Source: SEAL01 sp032153715 (lineage in GTDB: Bacteria > Patescibacteriota > Saccharimonadia > Saccharimonadales > Saccharimonadaceae). From it: a DNA stretch of 64,000 nt. Position 1 is the first letter of the stretch, and each line of letters opens with the position of its first letter. Position numbers and translations under genes: made by a program. A model generated the notes under the pieces. It did not search any database. It was not told where the DNA came from and worked only from the letters and a program-made list of their open reading frames with translations. This document shows positions 42,376 to 50,782 of the stretch, one piece after another. The stretch covers positions 128,316 to 192,315 of the forward strand of contig JALDYR010000003.1 of NCBI GenBank assembly GCA_032153715.1, read 5' to 3'.

Positions 42376-42410
42376 ACAAGCTCCGCTGCCATAGTGACAG
42401 CGGAGCTTGT
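42376..42410 (-). terminator. Terminator of the serine hydrolase gene
   Basis: ACAAGCTCCGCTG / CAGCGGAGCTTGT, 13-bp stem with minus-strand TTTT tail. Confidence 0.85.
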
Positions 42411-42425
42411 TGAGTTTATCTATCG

Positions 42426-43490
42426 TTACAATGCTGGGTTTTCGAGCAGTGCAATTGCACCGTTATCGACGATAACTGCCTTATCTGACAGAACAACGAT
42501 GCCCTTGCCAGTAGCTGGGTTTAGCATCAACATGCTAGCAAATCCACCAGTCAGGCCATTGTGCCACTTGCGACCTTGACTGTCGGTGAACCAGTTATAG
42601 CCCACTTGTTGACCAGGCGCTGCGGTGACGCGTGGCGTCAGAGCGCCAATGCCTGGTACCTGGCTCTTCATAACCTTTAACGCGTATTTTGCCATGTCGT
42701 TGACGGTTGAGCGCGCTGTTGCTGCTGGGGCGTAGCCTTCACCCGCAAATGGCTGCATTGTCGAGCCGCTTGCATTAACCCCGCGCTTCGTTGCCGAAGT
42801 GACATCGCTTGTTGCTGTCAAAAAGCGTGTCTGAGTCAAGCCTAATGGCGTCAGTAAGCGGTTTTGTGTCAGTGTCTTGAAGTTTGTATTCGCACCTTTT
42901 GCAAGCATGTGTCCTTCCAGCGCAACCGCCATGTTTGAATACTTGTAAACACCTCTATCCTTAGGCGTAACTTGGCGAGCTTGCCTAATGAATTGATCAA
43001 GGGTGAACGGCACTAAATTCGCGCCACCAAACTGATACTGCAATGTTTGTAGCTGCATATCAATTGTTCCTGGGAGACTTGGCAAGCCCGATCGGTGTGT
43101 TGCAAGTTCGCGAAGTGTCAAAGTGGACTGCGCCAGGTTTGATGCAATCGGAAGCTTGCTACCGACGGTTGTGTTTTCGGTGACTTCTCCGCGGCTAATT
43201 GCATCCGCCATCAACAGGCCAACCATTGTCTTCGAGACCGAGCCGATCTCATATTCGCTGGCATTTGTTGCGCCGAAGTTTGCATACTTGATCGTGCCAG
43301 TATTTGCATCGATTTTGGCGACACTTAGATTTCGGTACTGGCTACCAAACTGCGCTTGTGCTGCCGCTGTCAGTGCCGGATCGCCGCCGGCTGTTGGCGC
43401 CGATAGTGCGTTCGTCGGTGAGGCTGTTGCGACCCCCACAATCGCCGCCAGTCCTAGAGTTAATAAAGGATAAGTTAACTTAAATTTCAT
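42426..43490 (-). CDS. Secreted serine hydrolase, beta-lactamase class C / D-Ala-D-Ala carboxypeptidase family
   Basis: 354 residues with a Sec signal (positive start, hydrophobic 7-24, cleavage near TASPTNALSA). Penicillin-binding-fold motifs: SVSK (84-87, nucleophile S84), YSN in YKYSNMAVAL, and HNG in KWHNGLTGG in place of KTG. This set is shared by AmpC-like beta-lactamases, DD-peptidases and esterases, so substrate is open; peptidoglycan remodelling or beta-lactam hydrolysis are the candidates. AGGAGG upstream. Confidence 0.92.
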   Translation of the reverse strand: MKFKLTYPLLTLGLAAIVGVATASPTNALSAPTAGGDPALTAAAQAQFGSQYRNLSVAKIDANTGTIKYANFGATNASEYEIGSVSKTMVGLLMADAISRGEVTENTTVGSKLPIASNLAQSTLTLRELATHRSGLPSLPGTIDMQLQTLQYQFGGANLVPFTLDQFIRQARQVTPKDRGVYKYSNMAVALEGHMLAKGANTNFKTLTQNRLLTPLGLTQTRFLTATSDVTSATKRGVNASGSTMQPFAGEGYAPAATARSTVNDMAKYALKVMKSQVPGIGALTPRVTAAPGQQVGYNWFTDSQGRKWHNGLTGGFASMLMLNPATGKGIVVLSDKAVIVDNGAIALLENPAL

Positions 43491-43726
43491 AAACTACCTC
43501 CTATTACTTACACTATTAATGTTACTCTCCTTACAGCTAAATATCAATTTACATAAGTATAATAAGAAGTTTACTCTGGCGTGAGTGTCGGAGTTCAAGT
43601 TTCCGCCCCAGGCACGTAAGGAATCATATAGACAACTTTCAGGTTAGATATGATACTAACAGCAGGTATCGAACTACTAGATTATTATTGAAAGTAAGTG
43701 AAGTCGAAAGGCTTAAAGGAGGATCT

Positions 43727-44122
43727 ATGCAAGTAATAAAATCTCGCAACGAAACGATAAAAGGTCCTGACGATTGGTTCACGGGTGATGTCTATATCGA
43801 TAACATTAAGTCACCTTCAGATGCGTCAAGGTTCATGGTTGTAATCATCCATTTTACGCCAGGCGCACGCACCTCGTGGCATACTCACCCGCATGGGCAG
43901 ACACTCTATGTGACCGAGGGTGTCGGCTATATTGGGCGTCGGGGTGGCAAAGTCGAAGAGATCCGTCCCGGTGACATTGTCCATATCGAGCCAGGTGAAG
44001 ACCACTGGCACGGCGCTACTGCTACGAACTTTATGACGCATATTGCAATGAATGAAATTGACGAAAATGGCTCACCGGCAACATGGGGTCAGCATGTTAC
44101 GGACGAAGAATACAGGCAGTAG
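43727..44122 (+). CDS. Small cupin-domain protein
   Basis: 131 residues from ATG 43727, selected for the AAAGGAGG 4-5 nt upstream. Cupin motif 1 is HTHPHGQTLYVTEGVGYIG and motif 2 PGDIVHIEPGEDHWHGAT, giving three or four His ligands for a metal. It resembles the single-domain cupins annotated as carboxymuconolactone-decarboxylase-associated or mandelonitrile-lyase-like. Exact reaction unknown. Confidence 0.9.
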   Translation: MQVIKSRNETIKGPDDWFTGDVYIDNIKSPSDASRFMVVIIHFTPGARTSWHTHPHGQTLYVTEGVGYIGRRGGKVEEIRPGDIVHIEPGEDHWHGATATNFMTHIAMNEIDENGSPATWGQHVTDEEYRQ

Positions 44123-44236
44123 ATGCATCGCATCTTAGAGGGGCCTTTAACAAAGTGCAAACATCTCTTTAGTTGACTTTTTATGTACGTACGCTCTACG
44201 AGTTGGTTAAACTGATCCAGGTCTAGCCCTTAAGAC

Positions 44237-44917
44237 CTATTGCGACGCCATCAGCGTCAGTGCAGGCTCTGCGGCCTCGTAAAGCACCTGCAGGATCGTT
44301 GATGCAGCGAGCGCGTTAATGCCCCACTCTAATAGTTTTGCTGCGATCACTTCCTTGAACAGGTCAAGCCACTGCGACTTTGTTTTCTTTCGGGCCTGCT
44401 CTTTCAGATACTTTATATCTTTTTGAATATCGGCGAGGGTTTTCTGTATGCCATTGTCCGCCGCAACTTTCAGCAATTCTTCCATAGAAGTGTCGATCGC
44501 CTTGTCGACGGTCTTTAGTTCGAGTGGCGTAAAGCGGGTATCTTCGTCGTTAAACGTCGCTGATTCTGCTGGCGCAGCCCACGGGTCTACGGCCTCAAGC
44601 TCGGTTTGCACCAATTTCACCCATTGCCCAAAGTAAACCAAGACAGAATCCCAGTCTGACGCCACGGTTAGAACGCGCTTTTTCATCACATCTTCGGAAG
44701 GCGTGTACGTCACGAAGATCGATATTCTTCCATTCTTTCCGGATGACATTTCAAACCGAAAGAAGTCCTTCGTTTCGCCGTGCGTGAGTTCGTGCGTCTC
44801 TTTCGAGCCTGAAAACGTTGGTTTTGGATTTTTTGTCCATGCAAAATCACGCGGATTTAATCCGTGTTTGGTAATAACAGCGCCAAACTTGGCTCTTTGA
44901 CTCGCTCGTAACTCCAT
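44237..44917 (-). CDS. Hypothetical protein, 226 aa
   Basis: Soluble N-terminal part with alternating strands and helices (residues 1-110), a charged helical middle (KTVDKAIDTSMEELLKVAADN and KYLKEQARKKTKSQW), then a hydrophobic, possibly amphipathic C-terminal helix (EVIAAKLLEWGINALAAST). No recognised family. A TACAAT box ends 11 nt before ATG 44917. Confidence 0.6.
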   Translation of the reverse strand: MELRASQRAKFGAVITKHGLNPRDFAWTKNPKPTFSGSKETHELTHGETKDFFRFEMSSGKNGRISIFVTYTPSEDVMKKRVLTVASDWDSVLVYFGQWVKLVQTELEAVDPWAAPAESATFNDEDTRFTPLELKTVDKAIDTSMEELLKVAADNGIQKTLADIQKDIKYLKEQARKKTKSQWLDLFKEVIAAKLLEWGINALAASTILQVLYEAAEPALTLMASQ

Positions 44918-45055
44918 CAGTGTTAATTATTGTAGCAAAAATTCATTGAATTATCAGTAGTGCACGCCATCAGATTTAACAGAGAGGGTTACTACATTAG
45001 GCTGAAAATCAATTCTATTAATACCGCATCGATCCTGGTATACCTAGAGTAGTAG

Positions 45056-45697
45056 ATGAAAACAATGCAGCCGTCACTCCCACGATCACTCACCAAGCCG
45101 GACGATATTGCCGAGCTATTTAATCTGGAGGATTCAATCGCGGGCGTTCATATTGAGAACACCGCATTAACGAATGCTAATCTTGAAAAAACGAGTATTT
45201 CCGAATCATTACTCGCGAAGATTGATTTCACTCATGTTGAAGCCGTTCGATTTGACGTCTTCGATTGTGAGCTTAAGGGGTGCAATTTCACGGCAAGCAA
45301 GTTTCCTGATTCGGGCTGGCGCCGCATTTTAATTGACGGTGCACGTTGTAGTGGAATGCAAGTTACGAATAGCGTGCTAAAGCACGTGACCTTTAAGAAT
45401 TCAAAATTAGAACTCGTCAATTTCCGCTCCTCTCGTTTTGAAAACGTTACGTTTGAAGATTGCGTACTCGACGATGTTGATCTATACAATGCACAGCTAA
45501 AGAATGTCGAGTTCATAAACTGTACGATCAATAATATTACGTTCGCGAGTGCGCGAATGGCTAATGTTGATGTCTCGAAGTCATCCATCGAAGGCATCAA
45601 GGGTATCAACAGTCTCCGCGGCGTGACTATCAACTATGATCAGTTGCTGCAGCTAGCTCCTGCGTTTGCCGCAGACGCCGGTATCAAGGTTAAGTAG
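45056..45697 (+). CDS. Pentapeptide-repeat protein
   Basis: 213 residues folding as a right-handed quadrilateral beta-helix: repeats such as NTALTNANLEKTSISESLLAK, DCELKGCNFTAS and KNSKLELVNFRSSRFENVTF run from about residue 33 to 190 with F/L/V at every fifth position. Several family members protect DNA gyrase or act as scaffolds, but this cannot be inferred here. Start 45056 (or in-frame ATG 45065). Confidence 0.88.
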   Translation: MKTMQPSLPRSLTKPDDIAELFNLEDSIAGVHIENTALTNANLEKTSISESLLAKIDFTHVEAVRFDVFDCELKGCNFTASKFPDSGWRRILIDGARCSGMQVTNSVLKHVTFKNSKLELVNFRSSRFENVTFEDCVLDDVDLYNAQLKNVEFINCTINNITFASARMANVDVSKSSIEGIKGINSLRGVTINYDQLLQLAPAFAADAGIKVK

Positions 45698-45701
45698 CGA
45701 A

Positions 45702-46355
45702 TCACTTACCCTCGCCAGCAACTAATTTAGTGTTTGCTATCATGTTTTTCAGCTCATCGGCGTTCACGTTTGCGCCAAAAGCGGGTTTACCTGGCTCTAG
45801 ACGCACGCCTTCCGACAATTTACCAATAACAACAGGGTCGAATCCGAACTCGTTGACTATCTTTGCGACACTTTCAACATCTTTGGGTGCATCTCCGGCA
45901 ATCGCAATAGCTTTTCGCCCCGATGTTCCAGCCGGTCTGTGTTCGTCATGTAAGTTATGATAGCCCATGTGATTAAACGCTTTTACTACACGTGACGTAG
46001 TCAAGAGCTCTTGGACGGCTTCAGTCGATGAAATATCTGGATTAATGATTTCATCTCGGCTTCCATCAACCTCCCACCAGTAGTTCATCGCATCTATGAC
46101 TAGTTTTCCGGCAAGGGCTTGCTTGGGGATAGTACGAAATTCTCCAAGTGGCAAAGCTAGGATGATAACATCCGCATCTCGCGACACCTCTTCTGCGGTT
46201 TTTGCCGTAGCACCAGGGGTTAATACATTGATTGTTAAAGCAATCTTTTCTGGGTTTCGAGAACCAGCAATAGAAACTTCAAACCCCGCATGAAGCGCCA
46301 ACTGCGCAAGTGTGATTCCTAGCTTTCCAGCGCCCAAAATACCAATAGTTGTCAT
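45702..46355 (-). CDS. NAD(P)-binding oxidoreductase, F420H2:NADP-oxidoreductase-like
   Basis: 217 residues. Rossmann motif GILGAGKLG at the N-terminus and SRVVKAFNHMGYHNLHDE in the C-terminal half are typical of the Fno/NpdG-like predicted dinucleotide-binding enzymes. Few such bacterial proteins actually use F420. Two nt separate it from the upstream LLM gene. Third gene of the arsR-LLM-reductase operon, so probably acting on the same redox pathway. Confidence 0.9.
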   Translation of the reverse strand: MTTIGILGAGKLGITLAQLALHAGFEVSIAGSRNPEKIALTINVLTPGATAKTAEEVSRDADVIILALPLGEFRTIPKQALAGKLVIDAMNYWWEVDGSRDEIINPDISSTEAVQELLTTSRVVKAFNHMGYHNLHDEHRPAGTSGRKAIAIAGDAPKDVESVAKIVNEFGFDPVVIGKLSEGVRLEPGKPAFGANVNADELKNMIANTKLVAGEGK

Positions 46356-46357
46356 GA

Positions 46358-47434
46358 TTATTTCTCAGATTCTTTAGGCTGATCAACTAGCAGTTCGCGA
46401 ACGCGTGGAATAACTTGGCTACCAAATAATTCGACATTGCGCAGGCGTGCACTTGCCGCTAACGGGCCGGTACCGTAGACCAAATCAAATCGTTCAGCGC
46501 CGAGTGTCTTCATGGAACGAGCGATTTTTTGAGCAACGGTTTCAGGAGAGCCAATATAGAGCGAGCCATGTTCGATTTCGTGGTCGTACTGTTCGCGAGT
46601 TAGTGGCGGCCAGCCGCGATCACGTCCAATACGGTCACGGTTTTCTTTAAATGGAAGCCAAGCGATGTCGCGAGCTTCCTGGTCAGTATCGGCCACAAAA
46701 CCTGGTGAATGCATTCCCACCGGATGCGCGGTGGTGCCTAGTTCAGCAGCAGCGCGACGATATAGTTCGACATATGGTACAAATCGATCAGGCGATCCGC
46801 CAATAATAGCTAGCATTAAGGGAAAGTCATATCGAGCGGCACGAATGACAGATTCAGGCGATCCGCCGACACCAACATGAGTATCCAGGTAACCTGACTC
46901 GGTTTTGGGATACACGTCAGCGTCATCTAGCGCTGCGCGCGTGGTGCCGCTCCAGCTAACTGGCTTTTGCTTGATAAGTTCAGCGAATAGTCCAATTTTC
47001 TCTTCAAAGAGCGTCTCGTAATCGCGCAGGCTGTATCCAAATAATGGGAATGACTCGGTAAATGATCCGCGACCCAGTATCACCTGCGCTCGACCGTTTG
47101 ACAGCGCGTCAAGCGTTGCAAAGCGTTGATATACGCGCACTGGGTCATCACTGCTAAGCACCGTTACGCCGGATGCAAGGGTGATGTGTTTTGTACGAGT
47201 TGCAATCCCCGCCAGGACTGTTTCGGGGGTTGATATCGAATAATCTGGACGATGATGTTCACCGAGAGCAATAACATCAACACCTAGTTTGTCAGCGAGG
47301 ACAGCTTCGTCGACTACCTGACGAATTGCCTGGGCGTGGCTCATTAATGCGCCATCATCATTTGATGGAATGTCGCCAAATGTATCTAATCCGAATACAT
47401 ACTCTGTTGGTGTATTTGCTTTTGATTGAGTCAT
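46358..47434 (-). CDS. LLM-class flavin-dependent oxidoreductase
   Basis: 358 residues, bacterial-luciferase-like TIM barrel. Conserved blocks: DVIALGEHHRPDYSISTPETVLAGIATRTKHITLASGVTVLSSDDPVRVYQ and LILGRGSF (VILGRGSFTESFPLFG), ending with IGSPETVAQKI. FMN or F420 dependence cannot be told; FMN is likelier in this lineage. Operon with an ArsR regulator upstream (17-nt gap) and an NADP oxidoreductase downstream. Confidence 0.93.
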   Translation of the reverse strand: MTQSKANTPTEYVFGLDTFGDIPSNDDGALMSHAQAIRQVVDEAVLADKLGVDVIALGEHHRPDYSISTPETVLAGIATRTKHITLASGVTVLSSDDPVRVYQRFATLDALSNGRAQVILGRGSFTESFPLFGYSLRDYETLFEEKIGLFAELIKQKPVSWSGTTRAALDDADVYPKTESGYLDTHVGVGGSPESVIRAARYDFPLMLAIIGGSPDRFVPYVELYRRAAAELGTTAHPVGMHSPGFVADTDQEARDIAWLPFKENRDRIGRDRGWPPLTREQYDHEIEHGSLYIGSPETVAQKIARSMKTLGAERFDLVYGTGPLAASARLRNVELFGSQVIPRVRELLVDQPKESEK

Positions 47435-47451
47435 TTTCCCTCCGCTTGTTA

Positions 47452-47733
47452 TTACAGTTTAGTAACGTCAATACCGATGCTTGCCAATAAAGACTTGTCT
47501 AATTCATATATTTTTTCAGTTCCCATTTTGCGTTCGCGCAAAACGCCAGCCTGCACCAATCTGGCAAAGTGATGACTCATCGTTGGCTGTGACAGTTTCA
47601 AGAACTCGGCACAGGCCTCGACGATTTCGCTACCTGCAACTTCGCATTCGTCGCGAGCTAGCCGGCGCACAATCGACATGCGCGTGTCGTCGGCCAAACT
47701 TTTTAATATCGTGACGGTATTTGTCGTTTTCAT
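47452..47733 (-). CDS. ArsR/SmtB-family transcriptional regulator
   Basis: 93 residues: winged helix with SLADDTRMSIVRRLARDE, recognition region LSQPTMSHHFARLVQAGVLRERKMGTEKIYEL. Two cysteines (DECEVAG and EACAEF) flank helix 3 but do not form the ELCVCDL metal site, so the signal may be redox or organic rather than metal. First gene of the operon with the LLM oxidoreductase and likely its repressor. Confidence 0.93.
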   Translation of the reverse strand: MKTTNTVTILKSLADDTRMSIVRRLARDECEVAGSEIVEACAEFLKLSQPTMSHHFARLVQAGVLRERKMGTEKIYELDKSLLASIGIDVTKL

Positions 47734-47745
47734 ACTCTAAACTTT

Positions 47746-47773
47746 ATTATATCGAAGTATTTAAATATATCAA
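47746..47773 (-). promoter_or_regulatory. Promoter and likely operator of the arsR operon
   Basis: On the minus strand TTGATA (47768-47773), 16-nt spacer, TATAAT (47746-47751). The palindrome TATTTAAATA (47759-47768) lies in the spacer, a plausible autoregulatory site. Confidence 0.6.
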
Positions 47774-47820
47774 TGTAACAACTCATTATTCTTTTAGTTA
47801 AACAGTTCTACTATATGGTC

Positions 47821-48012
47821 ATGCTTCCCGGTCAGCCATGGACGGCAACGTTCAGTAAAGGCGATGTGAACGAATCGTACAAGGTTCACGTGGGCTGCGG
47901 TGGATCACCGAGCAGCTGGGCTCAGACGTCCTTCTCGGGATTTACAACTGGCTACCATGACTTCATCTGTCACGTATCCTCGGCTGTGGCTCAACGCACC
48001 TGCAGCAGCTGA
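47821..48012 (+). CDS. Possible small protein (63 aa) or small RNA transcript
   Basis: Frame MLPGQPWTATFSKGDVNESY to AVAQRTCSS with three cysteines and many glycines/serines. TACTAT (47809-47814) ends 6 nt before the ATG, and a strong terminator lies at 48023-48067, so a short transcript is well delimited. Codon use and composition are unremarkable; it might equally be a non-coding RNA. Confidence 0.35.
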   Translation: MLPGQPWTATFSKGDVNESYKVHVGCGGSPSSWAQTSFSGFTTGYHDFICHVSSAVAQRTCSS

Positions 48013-48022
48013 CCAATATCGA

Positions 48023-48072
48023 CCCGCATGTCCATTGCTAGAGGAAAGCCTCGCATGGACATGCGGGGTTTT
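48023..48072 (+). terminator. Strong terminator of the short transcript
   Basis: CCCGCATGTCCAT (48023-48035) / ATGGACATGCGGG (48055-48067), 13-bp perfect stem enclosing a second small hairpin (GAGG-AAAG-CCTC), followed by GTTTTTC. Confidence 0.85.
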
Positions 48073-48234
48073 TCACTATTGGAGACAAATAGCAATTATT
48101 AATTTGTAGTCTGTCAGCGGGTCGAAAGTTGCTGGCAGTGTCTCGTGCTTCTGTCTGCCGCATGCATTGCAACGGTTTTACTCCTACTTAATTTCACCGC
48201 AGTCTAGTACGGGAGATGTGAAGAGAGTGAGTTC
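48073..48234. other. Intergenic stretch without visible gene
   Basis: About 160 nt between the terminator and the convergent membrane protein gene. I see a weak inverted repeat (GTCAGC ... GCTGGC) but no promoter, frame or RNA family. Confidence 0.4.
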
Positions 48235-48885
48235 TTAGCTGAAGAATACTCGTTGAGTAATATCAATTGCTACGAGTGCTATGCACACTCCATATGTCAT
48301 GAACAGTAGTCGATAGGCCTTTCTTCTAGTGTTTGCGGAATCGCCAGCGAGATAGGTTACTATACGAACAAAGACACCTCCACTTACCACGCTGAGAACT
48401 GCTCCATATAAAACGATCACCCATATACTAGGCAGTATACCCTGTGGCAGACTTGGTACGATGACACTTCTGAGTATTTGTGATAATGGCAGGAAGATAA
48501 AAAACGATAGCCAAAACATCAGTGGCCCGGCTGAATACCTGGCGTCAAGTTTCCTGATGCTGATGCGTCTGAGAAAATAGAGCACAATCAAAGCGATAAA
48601 CAATTGCGGCGCTCTTGTGCCTGCGGCGACTAGTGCATTAGCTTGATCGGTTGAAGTGACAAGGGGGGCGTACAGTAGGTCGAGAATCAGAAATGGCACC
48701 GGAAACAATGCACCAAGCCGCCACACGACGCCTAGGTCTACGTTCTTGTCACTATTCGCTCCCCCTCCTGCCGCTGGAACGACAGTCGCCTTTCTGGCGT
48801 ATCTCATTGGACGAGTACCGCTATTAAGTGGCTGCGGATAAAGATCCTGGAGATTGCTTCGGTTGTTTGAATTTGTGTCACCCAT
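48235..48885 (-). CDS. Hypothetical membrane protein, five TM
   Basis: 216 residues: a polar N-terminal 50 residues, then five hydrophobic helices (about 57-75, 88-103, 116-137, 148-172, 190-210). PMRYARKATVVPAAGGG in the N-terminal part may be unstructured. No family recognised; the repeated aromatic/hydrophobic pattern is compatible with a pilus- or conjugation-associated or simply uncharacterised inner-membrane protein. TAGTAT ends 6 nt before ATG 48885. Confidence 0.65.
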   Translation of the reverse strand: MGDTNSNNRSNLQDLYPQPLNSGTRPMRYARKATVVPAAGGGANSDKNVDLGVVWRLGALFPVPFLILDLLYAPLVTSTDQANALVAAGTRAPQLFIALIVLYFLRRISIRKLDARYSAGPLMFWLSFFIFLPLSQILRSVIVPSLPQGILPSIWVIVLYGAVLSVVSGGVFVRIVTYLAGDSANTRRKAYRLLFMTYGVCIALVAIDITQRVFFS

Positions 48886-48989
48886 GGCTTTATACTACTT
48901 TACCATTTTCAAACGACATTACGACTGGAAACTTCTCTTCACGTCATGTATTGCTTCAGTATACGTACCAAGTAAGGGCGTAGGGGCCA

Positions 48990-49886
48990 TCAGGAATGAA
49001 CCTGTATGTCTTTGGTCGTAACTTTTTGGCTTGTACTGGCTACAATAGCCGCGCACGTGATGAGTAGCCCGCTTACTATTTCATGCGGTGCTGGCACTTC
49101 TCGGAAAAAAATAAATCCAAGGAGTGCTCCGATTGCTAGCTGGGAGGATAATATGACACTGGCGATATTAATATCGGAATGTTGGAATCCGTAGAGAACC
49201 AGATGGGTTGCAAGGATTAGGATCAAGGCAAACAGAGCCGTCACAGCCATCCCCTCGACACTCACCGTGCGAACGATATCATTAGGCGACAATACTATCG
49301 TCAGAATGATCATAAAGACCGCTCCTAAACCGAATTGCATGCGCAGTATCGCGCCCAAATCGACGCCCTTTAAACGCTTAGCTAAAAGATTACACATTGC
49401 CGTCGTCGCGCCGCCAAGCAAGCCAAATATTAGTCCGATGCTCCCGCCTAGTAGAGATTCTGCGTATAGCGCCAAGCCAGCTAAGGACAGGCCGATCGCG
49501 ACGAGTTTCCTGCCTGTTATCTTTTCGTTTAGTAGCATACTGCCGAGCAAAAATGCCACAAACAACTCGGTAGCGTTGGATGTGAACAAGGTATTGGCAA
49601 TGGTCGTCATCTGCACCGACAATGTAAAGAACAGGATAGCTGATGCGGCAAGTAAACTATACATGACCGCTGGAAAGATTTTGGAGCGAGGTATCGACGT
49701 TTTCTTGCGCCTAAAATAGGCATATATCATTAAGATTATCCAAACCAACGCAAATCGAGAAGCGACCTGCGCTTGATCACCCCACATATGCGCCATCTCA
49801 CGCACTAGAACATTAGTTATTGCAAACAGGAAGGCCGCAGCCAGTAGCGCCTCGCCTCCACTGAGTGAAGTTTTCAATCGTGCCAT
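48990..49886 (-). CDS. EamA/DMT-family transporter
   Basis: 298 residues with ten predicted membrane helices in two EamA halves (first about 10-140, second about 145-290). GLIFGLLGGATTAMCNLLAKRLKG and the repeated ATELFVAFLLGSMLLNEKITGRK / SQLAIGALLGFIFFREVPAPHEI signature at the end of each half are typical of RhaT/YdcZ-like drug-metabolite transporters. Substrate unknown. Confidence 0.93.
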   Translation of the reverse strand: MARLKTSLSGGEALLAAAFLFAITNVLVREMAHMWGDQAQVASRFALVWIILMIYAYFRRKKTSIPRSKIFPAVMYSLLAASAILFFTLSVQMTTIANTLFTSNATELFVAFLLGSMLLNEKITGRKLVAIGLSLAGLALYAESLLGGSIGLIFGLLGGATTAMCNLLAKRLKGVDLGAILRMQFGLGAVFMIILTIVLSPNDIVRTVSVEGMAVTALFALILILATHLVLYGFQHSDINIASVILSSQLAIGALLGFIFFREVPAPHEIVSGLLITCAAIVASTSQKVTTKDIQVHS

Positions 49887-50008
49887 ACGTATTTAAATCC
49901 TGTTATTTTAGAATATCTTTTTCTCATTACTCTAGTGAGTATAGCAATAAAAGGGACGATTAAGTGTCGTTTCGTCTGCACACTGCCAGGCTGTTCAACT
50001 CCTAGAAA

Positions 50009-50072
50009 CGAAAAGGCCACCGAATGGCTCAGTCGAATCGACAGTGTCAATTCGACGAACCTTTTCGGTGGC
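50009..50072 (-). terminator. Nested inverted repeats, probable terminator of the 82-aa gene
   Basis: Outer stem GCCACCGAA (50016-50024) / TTCGGTGGC (50064-50072), inner stem GTCGAAT (50032-50038) / ATTCGAC (50050-50056). CGAAAAGG (50009-50016) could alternatively pair with CCTTTTCG (50060-50067). Minus-strand tail CTTTTCGTTTC. Confidence 0.5.
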
Positions 50073-50079
50073 AAGTGCC

Positions 50080-50328
50080 CTATTGGGAGATAGCTCGGAA
50101 GTTGTCGATGCCCAGAATGTACTTCTGCATCTCTCCGCCTTCATTGGTGATCAACACGGGCCAGACGACAGGTAGGACGAGTGAGCACAGAGACCCCTCC
50201 CACTTCCAGACACGTTGCCCGGGCATGAGGGTAACGCCCGATGTGTCCCCCAAGGGGAGTTCGACGACACGACTGTCGATCGAACTATTTCCTGGTCGCG
50301 TCGTCTTTCCTACGGTGATGGCAGTCAT
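50080..50328 (-). CDS. Hypothetical small protein, 82 aa
   Basis: Beta-rich sequence MTAITVGKTTRPGNSSIDSR to IDNFRAISQ with GQRVWKWEGSLCSLVLPVVWPVLI in the middle. AAAGGA 7 nt before ATG 50328 supports this start over a longer frame. A terminator follows. No family recognised. Confidence 0.5.
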   Translation of the reverse strand: MTAITVGKTTRPGNSSIDSRVVELPLGDTSGVTLMPGQRVWKWEGSLCSLVLPVVWPVLITNEGGEMQKYILGIDNFRAISQ

Positions 50329-50419
50329 GTGACGTCCTTTCACTGCGATTTGCACAACCCTTGCGCAAATTAGGTATATTATATCATAGAATTAACAAAA
50401 ATACAATATGACACACGTC

Positions 50420-50641
50420 TTACGTCAGCTTGGTTTCTTCTTCAAGTCGCTGAGCCTTACGTTTCATCCACTTACCTACGCCCGCAAAGAGTCCGCCTGC
50501 TATCGGAACTAGAAGAACGATAGGCCCTACGAGCATCAAAGTGTTTGCGCTGGTGATGATAATGAGACTTGCTGGTACGAGTATTAGCGCGCCTATGAAG
50601 TACAGAAAGTTACCTGTTAGTTTTAATACTACTGTGGTCAT
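50420..50641 (-). CDS. Small membrane protein, 73 aa
   Basis: Two hydrophobic helices (about 8-28 and 33-54) followed by a basic, helical tail (KWMKRKAQRLEEETKLT). TATAAT (complement of 50649-50654), preceded by TTTGC, ends exactly 7 nt before ATG 50641, so the mRNA should be leaderless. Function unknown. Confidence 0.6.
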   Translation of the reverse strand: MTTVVLKLTGNFLYFIGALILVPASLIIITSANTLMLVGPIVLLVPIAGGLFAGVGKWMKRKAQRLEEETKLT

Positions 50642-50648
50642 TTCTGTA

Positions 50649-50654
50649 ATTATA
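50649..50654 (-). promoter_or_regulatory. -10 box of the 73-aa membrane protein gene (leaderless)
   Basis: Perfect TATAAT on the minus strand in an extended -10 context TTTGC-TATAAT; the ATG follows after 7 nt. Confidence 0.6.
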
Positions 50655-50782
50655 GCAAACGAGGAGACCAACGGAGAAAACTTTCACTCTATGTACGATT
50701 GGAAGATCTCGCAGACAAGTTTTACAAAGAGTAGTACCTATTTCGTAAAGCCGAAGAAAGCAATATAAATTTGCGACTCATA

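Noticed and set aside
44237..44917. Idea that the 226-aa protein is a membrane-pore defence effector
   Set aside because: Based only on a hydrophobic C-terminal helix; no partner sensor or known effector motif.
49874..50074. 66-aa minus-strand frame upstream of the DMT transporter
   Set aside because: It spans the nested hairpins and the promoter region; no family resemblance.
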